The notes under the pieces were generated by a model that saw nothing but the letters and a program-made list of their open reading frames with translations, was not told where the DNA came from and ran no database searches. DNA of 64,000 nucleotides from Stenotrophomonas sp. UBA7346. Lineage in GTDB: Bacteria > Pseudomonadota > Gammaproteobacteria > Xanthomonadales > Xanthomonadaceae. How positions within the stretch are numbered: position 1 is the first letter of the stretch; the number at the start of each line of letters is the position of its first letter. The translations under genes and the position numbers were made by a program. Positions 16,925 to 28,033 of this stretch are shown piece by piece. The stretch covers positions 66,753-130,752 of the forward strand of contig DKPB01000045.1 in assembly GCA_002471015.1 (NCBI GenBank), given 5' to 3'.

Positions 16925-17406
16925 GTGCGGCGGGGCCCAGCCTGCGCCCGATGTTCGTGGACGATCTGGACGCAGTGATGGAAATCGAGCTGCGCGCCTA
17001 TCCATTCCCATGGACACGCGGCATCTTCCAGGACTGCCTGCAGGCCGGCTACCCCGGTCGGGTGCTGGAGCAGGCCGACGGCCTGGTGGGCTATGGCATG
17101 TTGAGCCTGGCTGCCGACGAGGCACACGTACTGAATGTCTGTGTTGATCCGCTGTGCCAGTCGCGCGGCCATGGCCGCCGCCTGCTGCGCGAGCTGGTGC
17201 GGGTGGCGCGCCAGCGCGGCGCGCAGCGGGTGTTCCTGGAGGTGCGGCCTTCCAATACCTCGGCCATCGCCCTGTATCACAGCGAGGGTTTCAACGAGAT
17301 TGGCCGGCGTCCCCGTTATTATCCGACCGACACCGGCCGCGAAGATGCATTGGTGATGGCGATGGAACTGGTGGCCGACGACATCAGCGTGATGCCGCCG
17401 CTGTAA
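16921..17406 (+). CDS. rimI: Ribosomal protein S18 alanine N-acetyltransferase
   Basis: A 161-residue GNAT-family enzyme that acetylates the N-terminal alanine of ribosomal protein S18. The acetyl-CoA-binding motif is QSRGHGRRLLREL. RimI hallmarks are AYPFPWTRGIFQDCL near the N-terminus and FLEVRPSNTSAIALYHSEGF followed by RRPRYYP. The ATG at 16921 overlaps the preceding stop by four bases. Convergent with the EamA permease gene only 15 bases away. Confidence 0.9.
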   Translation: MSAAGPSLRPMFVDDLDAVMEIELRAYPFPWTRGIFQDCLQAGYPGRVLEQADGLVGYGMLSLAADEAHVLNVCVDPLCQSRGHGRRLLRELVRVARQRGAQRVFLEVRPSNTSAIALYHSEGFNEIGRRPRYYPTDTGREDALVMAMELVADDISVMPPL

Positions 17407-17421
17407 GCGGCGCTGGCGGCG

Positions 17422-18246
17422 TCAGGCCAGCCGCAACAGCATCACCCCGGCGACGATCAGGCCAGCGGCAAGCAGGCGCCGGCGGCTGACCTGCTCTTTC
17501 AGCAGCAGCGCCGAGATCAGCAAGGCGAACAGGATTGAGGTTTCGCGCAGCGCGGCGATCACCGCCACCGGTGCCAGCGTCATTGCCCACAGGGCGATCG
17601 CATAGGACGCGGTGGTGCCGACGCCGCCGACCAGGCCACGTTGCCAGTTGCCGTGCAGGTAGTGGCGCAGTTGTTGGCGGCGCGCAAACAGCGCCCACAG
17701 TGGCAGCGGCAGGCCGGACAGCAGGAACAGCCACAGCGTATAGCTGAGCGCATTGCCGGACAGGCGTGCGCCCTGTGCATCGACCAGGGTGTAGGTGGCG
17801 ATGACCACGGCAATGGCCAGCGGCAAGCGGAGCTTGCCCGGCCTGCTGCTGCCGGCCATGCACAGGATGCCGCCACTGATCAGGGCGATGCCGGCCCAGG
17901 CACTGGCAGACAGGTGTTCGTCGAACAAGCAGGTGCCGGCGACGGCAACCAGCAGCGGTGCGCAGCCGCGCATCAGCGGGTAGGACAGGCTCATGTCGGC
18001 GTGCTGGTAAGCGCGTGCGACCAGCAGGTAGTAGCCGGTCTGCAGCAGCGCCGAGGCGGCCAGCCAGGGCCAGCTGTCCGTTGCCGGCGTTGGCAGCCAG
18101 GGCAGGGCGATGGCCGAGAGCACCGCGGCCCAGCCGGTAACCAGGAGGGTGGTCAGCAGCTTGTCGCCGCCCAGTTTGACGGTGGCGTTCCAACTGGCAT
18201 GGAGCAGGGCGGCGAACAGGACGGCGCAGAAGATGCCCAGGGACAT
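17422..18246 (-). CDS. EamA/DMT-superfamily permease
   Basis: A 274-residue inner-membrane protein with about ten transmembrane segments in two five-helix halves, the drug/metabolite transporter fold. Recognisable pieces are AALLHASWNATVKLGGDK at the start and APVAVIAALRETSILFALLISALLLKE in the second half, where the E-x-x-I/x pattern is typical of EamA. The substrate cannot be inferred. The start at 18246 removes a proline-rich, low-complexity extension. The gene stands alone. Confidence 0.82.
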   Translation of the reverse strand: MSLGIFCAVLFAALLHASWNATVKLGGDKLLTTLLVTGWAAVLSAIALPWLPTPATDSWPWLAASALLQTGYYLLVARAYQHADMSLSYPLMRGCAPLLVAVAGTCLFDEHLSASAWAGIALISGGILCMAGSSRPGKLRLPLAIAVVIATYTLVDAQGARLSGNALSYTLWLFLLSGLPLPLWALFARRQQLRHYLHGNWQRGLVGGVGTTASYAIALWAMTLAPVAVIAALRETSILFALLISALLLKEQVSRRRLLAAGLIVAGVMLLRLA

Positions 18247-18317
18247 GGCGGGTGATGGCTTGGGTGTTGGGGGAGGGTAGCTGGGATTGGGGGAGCAAAA
18301 AGGCAAAAGGCAAAAGC

Positions 18318-18365
18318 CCCCTCATCCGCCCGGTCGGGCACCTTCTCCCGCAGGCGGGAGAAGGG
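18318..18365. repeat. REP-like palindromic repeat, copy 1 of an inverted pair
   Basis: The element contains CCCTCATCCGCCCGG, then CGGGCACC, then a CTTCTCCCGC/GCGGGAGAAG palindrome. This type of dispersed intergenic repeat is common in Xanthomonadaceae. A matching copy in the opposite orientation lies at 18482-18528, and the two could fold into a 47-bp cruciform-like stem around a 116-base centre. Confidence 0.8.
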
Positions 18366-18481
18366 AATGCAATGCACCATGCACTTCTGCGGTGTCACTG
18401 AGCAATCGGCTTTACGTGCTTTGGCTTTAGCTCGAGCGTGATCGCGCGACGTACCCATCACAGCGCAAAAATCGTTGCTGT
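18366..18481. other. Spacer enclosed by inverted REP-like repeats
   Basis: Part of the 377-base gap between the EamA gene and valS. No gene is visible; the short open frames here encode no recognisable protein. It is the loop between the two inverted repeats. Confidence 0.5.
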
Positions 18482-18528
18482 CCCTTCTCCCGCTTGCGGG
18501 AGAAGGTGCCCGACCGGGCGGATGAGGG
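18482..18528. repeat. REP-like palindromic repeat, copy 2 (inverted)
   Basis: The inverted partner of the repeat at 18318-18365, differing at a few positions (CGCTTGCGGG instead of CGCAGGCGGG). It lies just downstream of the valS terminator. Confidence 0.8.
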
Positions 18529-18577
18529 CGCTCTTCGCTCGGGGCAGGGTGCTTGCCAGCACCCAACACGCACAAAA

Positions 18578-18603
18578 GAAAACGCCGCCCGAAGGCGGCG
18601 TTT
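18578..18603 (-). terminator. valS terminator
   Basis: A 10-bp stem (AAACGCCGCC arm) with a four-base loop, followed by TTTCTTTTG on the minus strand, about 20 bases after the valS stop. Confidence 0.85.
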
Positions 18604-18623
18604 CCCAACACAAACAACAGGCC

Positions 18624-21479
<2,856 letters not shown>

Positions 21480-21509
21480 GCGGGGGAACCGGTAAAAGCG
21501 GGAGGGGGA

Positions 21510-21698
21510 TCAGCGGCCGAGTGCGCGCTGGATCTTTTTGTCGGTGTGGTACTGGCTGACGGCATATGCAGCCCAGATGGCTGCGGGAAGCCAGCCAATC
21601 AAGGTGAACTGCAGGATGAGACAGACAATGCCGGAAATCGGACGACCAATGGTGAAAAAGGCCAGCCACGGCAGCAGGATGGCAATCAGCAGGCGCAT
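21510..21698 (-). CDS. Small YqaE/Pmp3-type membrane protein
   Basis: A 62-residue protein with two hydrophobic helices (about residues 2-12 plus 21-47) and a charged C-terminal tail DKKIQRALGR. LLPWLAFFTIGRP followed by LILQFTLIGWLPAAIWAAYAV resembles the YqaE/Pmp3 family of small membrane proteins linked to membrane potential and stress. AAGGAAG precedes the ATG. It lies 12 bases after holC and 30 bases before valS, so it probably belongs to the pepA-holC-valS operon. The family assignment is by pattern only. Confidence 0.7.
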   Translation of the reverse strand: MRLLIAILLPWLAFFTIGRPISGIVCLILQFTLIGWLPAAIWAAYAVSQYHTDKKIQRALGR

Positions 21699-21710
21699 GG
21701 GGGGCTTCCT

Positions 21711-22133
21711 TTACATGTCGTACTTGTTGAGCGTGTAGTTGGCGGCCTTGTACTGGCGCCAGCGTTCACGCAGCGGTTCGCGTGCGGCCGGGTCGGCCGG
21801 CACCACTTCCAGCACCCGGTCGCAGGCGCCCAGGTAGGGCTCGTCGCGCAGGTTGATCACCAGCGGCCGCTCCGGGGCTTCGGCGCCGGGTGTGGCGATC
21901 AGTACGATGGCCTCTTCCTCGTCCACGTCCTCGCCGATGATCTGGTGCGGGATATAGGCATCCGGGTCGAACGACCACAGCAGCTCGTCCAGCTCCTCGG
22001 CCTGGGCCTGGTCGCGGGCCAGCACCAGCGTGTACAGACCGCCGTCGTTGGCCTTGCGGGCAAGCTCGCACACCAGTTTCAACGGTTCGGTAAGAAAACG
22101 CGGCTTGGCGATCAGGTAGAAGTCGGCACGCAT
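21711..22133 (-). CDS. holC: DNA polymerase III chi subunit
   Basis: A 140-residue replication protein that binds SSB and, through psi, the clamp loader. MRADFYLIAKPRF opens the family's beta-alpha fold; LYTLVLARDQAQAEELDELLWSFDPDAYIPHQ and VLIATPGAEAP follow, both typical of chi. It is located between pepA and valS, the conserved position. Its partner psi is probably the protein at 16454-16924. Confidence 0.93.
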   Translation of the reverse strand: MRADFYLIAKPRFLTEPLKLVCELARKANDGGLYTLVLARDQAQAEELDELLWSFDPDAYIPHQIIGEDVDEEEAIVLIATPGAEAPERPLVINLRDEPYLGACDRVLEVVPADPAAREPLRERWRQYKAANYTLNKYDM

Positions 22134-22140
22134 GGTCTTT

Positions 22141-22245
22141 GGGAATCGGGAGTGGGGAACAGGGAAAGGGAACAGCGGCGCGCGACCACATGTCTGCGCG
22201 CCGGCAAGGTATCAGGAGTTTGGCTTCTGCCTACTCCCGATTCCC
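22141..22245. repeat. Inverted repeat flanking the pepA-holC gap
   Basis: GGGAATCGGGAGT at 22141-22153 and its exact complement at 22233-22245 bracket about 80 bases between pepA and holC. The enclosed DNA has no gene. Such GGGAATCGGGAGT arms are a recurrent intergenic pattern in xanthomonads. The structure lies inside a presumed operon, so it may affect mRNA processing. Confidence 0.65.
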
Positions 22246-22250
22246 TTTTC

Positions 22251-23738
22251 TCAATTCCCGGCAGTACTGGCAACGCGATCCAGCAGCCACTGGGTCAGCA
22301 GGCCCACCGGGCGACCGGTGGCCATGCCGCGCTTGCCTTCGTCACTGGCAACGCCGGCGATATCCAGGTGCGCCCAGCGCTGGCCTTCGGTGAAACGCGA
22401 CAGGAAGCAGCCAGCGGTGATGGCGCCAGCCCAGCGGCCGCCGATGTTGTAGACGTCGGCGAAGCTGGAATCCAGCATGCCCTGGTACTCGTCCCACAGC
22501 GGCAGGCGCCAGGCGCGGTCGAACACGTGCTCACCGGCGGCGGTCAGCTCGTTGGCCAGGTCGTCGTGCTTGCTCATCAGGCCGGCGGTCTGGTGGCCCA
22601 GGGCCACCATGCAGGCACCGGTGAGCGTGGCCACGTCGATCAGTGCGGCCGGCTCGAAGCGTTGCGCATAGGTCAGCGCGTCGCACAGGATCAGGCGGCC
22701 TTCGGCGTCGGTATTGCCCACTTCGATGGTCTTGCCCGACATAGAGGTGATCACGTCGGACGGGCGGTAGGCGTTGCCGTCGATGGCGTTTTCCACCGCC
22801 GGCACCACCACCACCAGGTTCAACGGCAGCTTGGCCTTGACCGTGGCGACGAAGGTGCCGATGACGTTGGCGCCACCGCACATGTCGTACTTCATTTCCT
22901 CGATGCCGCCCTGGGTCTTCAGGTTGACGCCGCCGGTGTCGAAGGTGATGCCCTTGCCGACCAGTACGTAGGGCTTGGCGTCACCGCCGTTGTTCCACTT
23001 CAGCACCACCAGCTTGGGGCGGTTGGCCGAGCCACGGGCCACGGCCAGCAGCGAGCCCATGCCCAGCGCTTCCATCTGCGCCTCGTCCAGGATCTCTGCC
23101 TCGGCGCCTTCATGCTCGGCGGCAAACTTGACCGAGGATTCGGCCAGGTAGGCCGGGGTGCAGTAGTTCGGCGGCAGGTTGCCCAGCTCGCGGGCGTATT
23201 CCACGCCGGCGGCGATGGCCTGGCCCTGCTGCAGCGCGGTTTCGTCGCTGCTGGCGATGGCCAGCGATTCCAGGCCCGGGGCTTCCGGCTTCTTCTTGCC
23301 CAGGGTGGCGGTGTAGCGGTAGCTGGCGTGGTTGGCGGTAATCACCGCCTGGCGGACGTTCCAGGCCGCGTCGCGGTCCTTGACCGGCAATTCGTTCAGG
23401 GTGAACAGCGCGCTGCGGGTATTGCCGCTCTTCAGGGCGCGGGCAGCGTCACCGGCGGCCTTCAGGTATTGGGCCACACCGAACTTGGCCGGGTCGCCCA
23501 GGCCAACCACCAGCACGCGCGGGGCGTTGACGCCGGCCAGGTCGTGCAGCAGGGTGGTGTTGCCGGTCTTGCCGCCCACGTCGCCGCGCTCGACCAGGGT
23601 GGCCAGGCGGCCGCCGGAGGCTGCATCCAGGGCCTGGGCAGCCGGCGACAGCGACTTGTCAGAGAAGGCGCCAACAATGACGCAATCCACCGCGCCGGAG
23701 ACCGGGGCGGCGTGGTTCAGGGTGAATTCCAGAGACAT
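22251..23738 (-). CDS. pepA: Leucyl aminopeptidase (cytosol aminopeptidase, M17)
   Basis: A 495-residue two-metal peptidase that removes N-terminal residues; E. coli PepA also acts as an accessory protein in Xer recombination. The M17 signature NTDAEGRLIL is present, with KGITFDTGGVNLK and MKYDMCGGANV providing metal ligands and the catalytic lysine. The N-terminal macro-like domain is complete. The gene diverges from lptF with 104 bases between them, the same arrangement as in E. coli. Confidence 0.96.
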   Translation of the reverse strand: MSLEFTLNHAAPVSGAVDCVIVGAFSDKSLSPAAQALDAASGGRLATLVERGDVGGKTGNTTLLHDLAGVNAPRVLVVGLGDPAKFGVAQYLKAAGDAARALKSGNTRSALFTLNELPVKDRDAAWNVRQAVITANHASYRYTATLGKKKPEAPGLESLAIASSDETALQQGQAIAAGVEYARELGNLPPNYCTPAYLAESSVKFAAEHEGAEAEILDEAQMEALGMGSLLAVARGSANRPKLVVLKWNNGGDAKPYVLVGKGITFDTGGVNLKTQGGIEEMKYDMCGGANVIGTFVATVKAKLPLNLVVVVPAVENAIDGNAYRPSDVITSMSGKTIEVGNTDAEGRLILCDALTYAQRFEPAALIDVATLTGACMVALGHQTAGLMSKHDDLANELTAAGEHVFDRAWRLPLWDEYQGMLDSSFADVYNIGGRWAGAITAGCFLSRFTEGQRWAHLDIAGVASDEGKRGMATGRPVGLLTQWLLDRVASTAGN

Positions 23739-23842
23739 TGATCAGATTCCGTTGCCAAATCCGTACAATCGCAGGCTGTTTACGCCAGGCCACCAGGCCG
23801 GGCGCGCCGCGGACTAAACCGAGAGTTTAAACCACCGACCCT

Positions 23843-24928
23843 ATGGCAAAGCTTGACCGCTACCTTCTGAGTGACTTCGTCCAGAGCTTTCTGGCCACTT
23901 TGATCATCCTGTTGGTCGTCAGCGTAGGCGGTGTGCTGGTGGATGTGCTGGGCAAGGTGGCCGACGGCCGCATCCCGGCCGGCCTGCTGCTGTCCCAACT
24001 GGGCCTGCAGTTCATCGTCTACCTGCCCATCATCCTGCCGCTGGCGCTGTTGCTGGGCATGGCGCTGGCCATCGCGCGGTTGTACCGCGACTCGGAGATG
24101 GCGGTGCTGACCGGTGTCGGTGTGGGCCCCAAGCGGCTGCTGCGGCCGATCCTGATGCTGGTACTGCCGGTGGTGGGGCTGGTGGCGCTGTGCTCGCTGT
24201 GGTTAGGCCCCTGGGCTGACCGGACGGCGGAGGAAATGGTGGATGACGCCAGCCGCAGCATGGTGGTTGCCGGGCTGGAGCCAGGCAAGTTCACCACCTT
24301 GTCCGGCGGTGGCATCGTCTATCTGTCCTCGCTGAGCGAGGACGGCACCAAGATGGGCCAGGTGTTCATGCAGCGGCAGAAAGACGACCGCATCGACGTG
24401 GTGTCGGCCAACAGCGGCGCCATGTTCTTTGAGGGCGAGCGCCAGCGCTTCCTGCGGCTGGAGGACGGCTACCGGGTCGAGGGCCCGGCCAACGGTGAAC
24501 TGGACTACCGCCTGATGCGCTATGCCAGCAACGAGGTGGCCTTGCCCGACCGCGATGAGGTGCGGGACAAGGATGACCCCGAGATGATGCCAACCAGCCA
24601 GTTGTTCAGTGACCCGCGGCCGGAAGCCAAGGCCCAGCTGCATTGGCGCATCACCCCGCCGCTGTTGGCCCTGGCTTTTGCCCTGCTGGCCCTGCCGCTG
24701 GCCCGCAGTGCTCCGCGCCAGCAGCGCTATGGCCGCATCATGATGGCCTTCCTGGCCTATATGGTCGGGGTCAACCTGAGCATTCTCGGCCGCCAATGGC
24801 TGGCTGACGGCAAGATCCCGATGGGCATCGGCATGTGGTGGTTGACCGTCCCCCTGCTGGTGTTCGCGCTATGGCTGTATTTCCGTGATGGGCGCCTGGT
24901 CCGCCGCCGTGCAGGAGCGAAGGCATGA
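23843..24928 (+). CDS. lptF: LPS export ABC transporter permease LptF
   Basis: A 361-residue inner-membrane permease of the LptB2FGC complex, which extracts LPS toward the outer membrane. Six transmembrane helices and a central periplasmic beta-jellyroll-like region (about residues 130-260) fit the family. The N-terminus LDRYLLSDFVQSFLATLI and YRDSEMAVLTGVGVG are diagnostic. ATGA overlap with lptG shows coupling. A TACAAT hexamer at 23764-23769 is a possible -10 box, with no clear -35. Confidence 0.94.
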   Translation: MAKLDRYLLSDFVQSFLATLIILLVVSVGGVLVDVLGKVADGRIPAGLLLSQLGLQFIVYLPIILPLALLLGMALAIARLYRDSEMAVLTGVGVGPKRLLRPILMLVLPVVGLVALCSLWLGPWADRTAEEMVDDASRSMVVAGLEPGKFTTLSGGGIVYLSSLSEDGTKMGQVFMQRQKDDRIDVVSANSGAMFFEGERQRFLRLEDGYRVEGPANGELDYRLMRYASNEVALPDRDEVRDKDDPEMMPTSQLFSDPRPEAKAQLHWRITPPLLALAFALLALPLARSAPRQQRYGRIMMAFLAYMVGVNLSILGRQWLADGKIPMGIGMWWLTVPLLVFALWLYFRDGRLVRRRAGAKA

Positions 24929-26031
24929 GGCTGACCCCGCGTATCCATGATGTCTACGTTGGCCGTACCGTGCTGGCGACCGTGCTGCTGGTGTGGCTGG
25001 TGCTGCTGGGCCTGGACGCGATCATGGCCTTGTCCGGCGAGGCCAAGAACATCGGCACCGGCAGTTACTCGTTCGGCCACGCGCTGGCGTGGACCTTTTA
25101 CACGGTGCCGCGCCGCGCCTACACGCTGTTCCCGATGGCCGCTGTGATCGGTGCGCTGATGGGCCTGGGCCAGTTGGCGGCCACCTCGGAGCTGACCGCA
25201 CTGCGCGCAGTGGGCCTGTCACGCCGCCGCATCGCGGTGTCCGTGGCCATTTCGCTGTCCCTGTTGACCGTGCTGATGGTGGTCAACGGCGAAACCCTGG
25301 CCCCATGGGCCCAGAACCGCGCCGACGTCCTCAAGACCAGCGCCCGCTTCAACACCGACATGGCCAGCGCCCGCTATTCGGGGCTGTGGGCCCGCGAAGG
25401 CACCACTTTTCTCAACGCCCAGACCGGTGAGGAACAGGTGGACCAGGATGGCCAGTCGCGCTTGCTGCTGCACGAGGTCCGCCTGTATACGCTGGACCAG
25501 AAGGGCAACCTGGCCAGCCTGACCTATGCATCCACGGCCCGCCATGATGCCCGCGGCTGGGTGCTGGAGAACGTGCGTACCGATACCTTCGGCGAGCGCT
25601 CCGCAACCCGCCAGATCGTGGCCAGCAAGCCCTGGGATTCCAAGCTGGATGCAGCCGCACTGGCATCGGGCCTGGCCAAGCCGCGCAGCCTGAGTGCCGC
25701 CGAGCTGAAGACCAGCATCGACTATCGCAAGCGCAATGGCCTGGATGCCCGCGACTACGAAGATACGTATTGGAGCCGCTGGTTCTATCCGTTGAACGTC
25801 TTGGCGCTGTGCCTGGCGGCGGTTCCGTTCGCGTTCGGCTCGCTGCGCAGTGGCGGCATGGGCAAGCGCCTGTTCTTGGGCATGCTGTTCGCCATCGGCT
25901 TCCTGCTGCTGCAGATGTTCTTCGGCCGCATGGCCGGTGCGCTGAAGTTTGATTACCGCATTGCCTATGCGTTGCCGCCGATCCTGATGCTGGTCATCTC
26001 CAGCTGGTTGTCACGACGCAGGGTGGGGTGA
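24925..26031 (+). CDS. lptG: LPS export ABC transporter permease LptG
   Basis: A 368-residue partner of LptF in LPS export. The N-terminus RIHDVYVGRTVLATVLLVWLV and the coupling region TSELTALRAVGLSRRRIAVSV are typical, and the periplasmic domain lies between about residues 110 and 270. The ATG overlaps the lptF stop. Six bases after its stop begins the first GTAG palindrome of the following repeat region. Confidence 0.94.
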   Translation: MRLTPRIHDVYVGRTVLATVLLVWLVLLGLDAIMALSGEAKNIGTGSYSFGHALAWTFYTVPRRAYTLFPMAAVIGALMGLGQLAATSELTALRAVGLSRRRIAVSVAISLSLLTVLMVVNGETLAPWAQNRADVLKTSARFNTDMASARYSGLWAREGTTFLNAQTGEEQVDQDGQSRLLLHEVRLYTLDQKGNLASLTYASTARHDARGWVLENVRTDTFGERSATRQIVASKPWDSKLDAAALASGLAKPRSLSAAELKTSIDYRKRNGLDARDYEDTYWSRWFYPLNVLALCLAAVPFAFGSLRSGGMGKRLFLGMLFAIGFLLLQMFFGRMAGALKFDYRIAYALPPILMLVISSWLSRRRVG

Positions 26032-26036
26032 GTGCG

Positions 26037-26060
26037 GTAGTGCCGAGCCATGCTCGGCAC
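26037..26060 (+). repeat. SMAG-type palindrome (GTAG-headed), isolated copy
   Basis: GTAG followed by the palindrome TGCCGAG-CCATG-CTCGGCA, matching the described form of S. maltophilia GTAG repeats. It lies just after lptG, in opposite orientation to the three copies at 26195-26411, and could pair with them. Confidence 0.8.
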
Positions 26061-26176
26061 CTGCTTTTGCTCCCTCCATTTCGCGCTGTGAAGGGCAGGG
26101 CAGGGGTAAGCCGTTTGCTGTTTGCAGCAGCGAATCGCTCGCCGTCTGCGTAAGCGGGGTGGGGGTGAGCACCGTC
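26061..26176. other. Gap between isolated SMAG copy and tandem array
   Basis: Part of the 376-base space between lptG and the RDD gene. I see no gene in it; open frames crossing it are made of repeat sequence. Confidence 0.5.
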
Positions 26177-26467
26177 GTTTGCCGGTAAAGCCCCTGCCGA
26201 GCATGGCTCGGCACTACAGTTGCATGGGCCTTGTGCCGTTCAGGCGGTCGTGCAGGGTCGGCTGTTTGCGGTCGTTTGCCGGGAAAGCCCCTGCCGAGCA
26301 TGGCTCGGCACTACAGTTTCATCGGCCTTGTGCCGTTCAGTCGGTCGTGCAGGGTCAGCTGTTTGCGGTCGTTTGCCGGGAAAGCCCCTGCCGAGCAGGG
26401 CTCGGCACTACAGTTTCACCAGTCTTGTGCCGGTCAGACGGTCGTGCAGGGTGAGCCGTTCGCGGTC
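26177..26467. repeat. Three tandem 97-bp units, each with a GTAG palindrome, derived from the RDD gene 3' end
   Basis: Units start at 26177, 26274 and 26371 (each begins GTTTGCCGG) and repeat exactly every 97 bases. The TGCCGAGC...GCTCGGCACTAC palindromes are at 26195-26217, 26292-26314 and 26389-26411. The right part of the third unit is the coding end of the RDD gene; units 1 and 2 carry decayed copies of that coding end. This shows stepwise duplication of the gene's last codons together with the palindrome. Confidence 0.88.
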
Positions 26468-26869
26468 GAACAGTGCCCAGACAAAGCCTGAACCGGCCAG
26501 CAGCAGTGACAGCGTGGCCAGTGCATAGCGTTTCCACAGCAGTGCCCGGCTGGCGGGCTGCCCGTCGGCGGTCTGCACGCGCAACCGCCATGGCCGCATG
26601 CCCAGGGTCTGCCCCCCGCGCTTCCAGCTTTCGGTGGCATACAGGCCAGCAACCAGCCAGCAGCTGAGCCACAGCAGCCATTGCAGCGCACTGAACGGAT
26701 GGATGTTTTCACGGCTGGCATGCCCGGACAGGGTGTAGCCCACGGTGAACAGGGCCGAGACCAGCATCCACAGCGCCAGCACCGGCCACAGGTCGTAGAA
26801 CAACGCGGCCAGGCGGCGCAGCAGCAGGGCGGAGGGTCGCGGGGTGTCGGCAAGGGCGGGTGCGCTCAT
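26408..26869 (-). CDS. RDD family membrane protein
   Basis: A 153-residue inner-membrane protein with three hydrophobic segments. The RDD pattern is seen in LLRRLAALFYDLWPVLALW near the N-terminus, with KRGGQTLGMRPWRLRV in the middle and FDRERLTLHDRLTGTRLVKL at the end, the usual C-terminal H-D-x-x-x-x-T block. Function is unknown, though some family members move ions. The ATG at 26869 is chosen over an open extension. The stop TAG is itself part of the GTAG head of the adjoining palindrome. Confidence 0.85.
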   Translation of the reverse strand: MSAPALADTPRPSALLLRRLAALFYDLWPVLALWMLVSALFTVGYTLSGHASRENIHPFSALQWLLWLSCWLVAGLYATESWKRGGQTLGMRPWRLRVQTADGQPASRALLWKRYALATLSLLLAGSGFVWALFDRERLTLHDRLTGTRLVKL

Positions 26870-26940
26870 GCCCCGAGCATACGGCCTGTCGGTGTCCGGC
26901 GGCATGGGCAGCGGCCGGTGCACGGCCTATCCTTGGGGTG

Positions 26941-27918
26941 ATGCCTGCTTCCATGACCCCCGCCGAACGCCGCCAACTGGTACAGCAACTGCCCCCTCTG
27001 GGCGATGCCGATGGCCGCCATATCCAGCGTTTTCTTGATGCGATCTGGGCCGAACAAGGCCTGGCGCGGGCGTCATTGGACAGCTATCGGCGCGACCTGG
27101 AAGGGCTGGCCCGCTGGCGCGATGGCGCCAACGGTGGGTTGGCAGGCGTGGACAGGGCGGCGCTGTTCGACTACCTGGCCTGGCGTACCCGGCACGGCTG
27201 GTCGGCGCGCAGCAACGCGCGCCTGCTGTCAGCGCTGCGGGCTTTCTTTGGCATGGCGGTGAAATGCGGCGAGCGCGCGGACGACCCCGCCGCACTGCTG
27301 GAGCCGCCCAAGCTGCCGCGTTCCCTGCCCAAGGCCTTGGCCGAAAGCCAGATCGAAGCCCTGCTGGGCGCGCCGGATGCCGCCACCCCGCACGGCCTGC
27401 GCGACCGCGCGATGCTAGAGTTGATGTATGCCGCAGGCCTGCGCGTCAGCGAACTGGTCAATCTGCCAGCCAATGCCGTGAATCTGCGCCAGGGCGTGCT
27501 GCGGGTAACCGGCAAGGGCAGCAAGGAGCGGCTGGTGCCTTTGGGTGAGGAATCCCAGCATTGGCTGGAGCGCTACCTGGCCGATGCGCGCCCGTTGCTC
27601 ACCGCTGGCAAGGCAGTGGCTGCCACCCCGGATGGGCAGGTTCCGCTGTTCGTGGATGAAGCGCGCAAGCCATTGACCCGGCAGCAGTTCTGGCTGTTGG
27701 TGAAGAACAGCGCGGCGGTTGCCGGGATAGATCCGGGCAAGATCAGTCCACATGGGCTGCGGCACAGCTTTGCCACCCATCTGCTGAACCATGGCGCCGA
27801 CCTGCGCGCGCTGCAGATGCTGTTGGGTCACAGCTCGCTGTCCACCACCCAGATCTACACCCTGGTTGCCCGCGAACACCTGCAGAAGCTGCACCGCAAG
27901 CACCACCCACGGGGCTGA
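26941..27918 (+). CDS. xerD: Site-specific tyrosine recombinase XerD
   Basis: This recombinase resolves chromosome dimers at dif with XerC. The 325-residue protein has the core-binding domain (about residues 17-115) and the catalytic set R168, K192, H271, R274, H297 and nucleophile Y306, in GLRVSEL, GKGSKERL, HGLRHSFATHLL, LLGHSSLSTTQIYT. Starts at 26941 and 26953 are both possible; GGGGTGA fits the second better, while I report the longer. It is divergent from the RDD gene and followed by dsbC, the usual proteobacterial order, which marks it as the housekeeping XerD rather than a phage integrase. Confidence 0.92.
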   Translation: MPASMTPAERRQLVQQLPPLGDADGRHIQRFLDAIWAEQGLARASLDSYRRDLEGLARWRDGANGGLAGVDRAALFDYLAWRTRHGWSARSNARLLSALRAFFGMAVKCGERADDPAALLEPPKLPRSLPKALAESQIEALLGAPDAATPHGLRDRAMLELMYAAGLRVSELVNLPANAVNLRQGVLRVTGKGSKERLVPLGEESQHWLERYLADARPLLTAGKAVAATPDGQVPLFVDEARKPLTRQQFWLLVKNSAAVAGIDPGKISPHGLRHSFATHLLNHGADLRALQMLLGHSSLSTTQIYTLVAREHLQKLHRKHHPRG

Positions 27919-28033
27919 CCCGTGCCATCGGGCGATGGCGGCGGCGCAGGCTGCAACAGGCCCGAAAGAGGTTGTCTCTACGTCCGCACAGGGGGTGTGC
28001 GAGAATCCGTGGGTTCTCTTCCGATGGGTCGCC

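Noticed and set aside
26122..26528. Overlapping plus-strand frames with repeated H-G-S-A or M-A-R-H-Y motifs
   Set aside because: They are translations of the 97-bp GTAG repeat array and have no start signal or homology.
26941..27918. Tyrosine recombinase considered as a mark of an integrated element
   Set aside because: It has the length, motif set and dsbC neighbour of housekeeping XerD. No phage genes or attachment repeats are seen around it.
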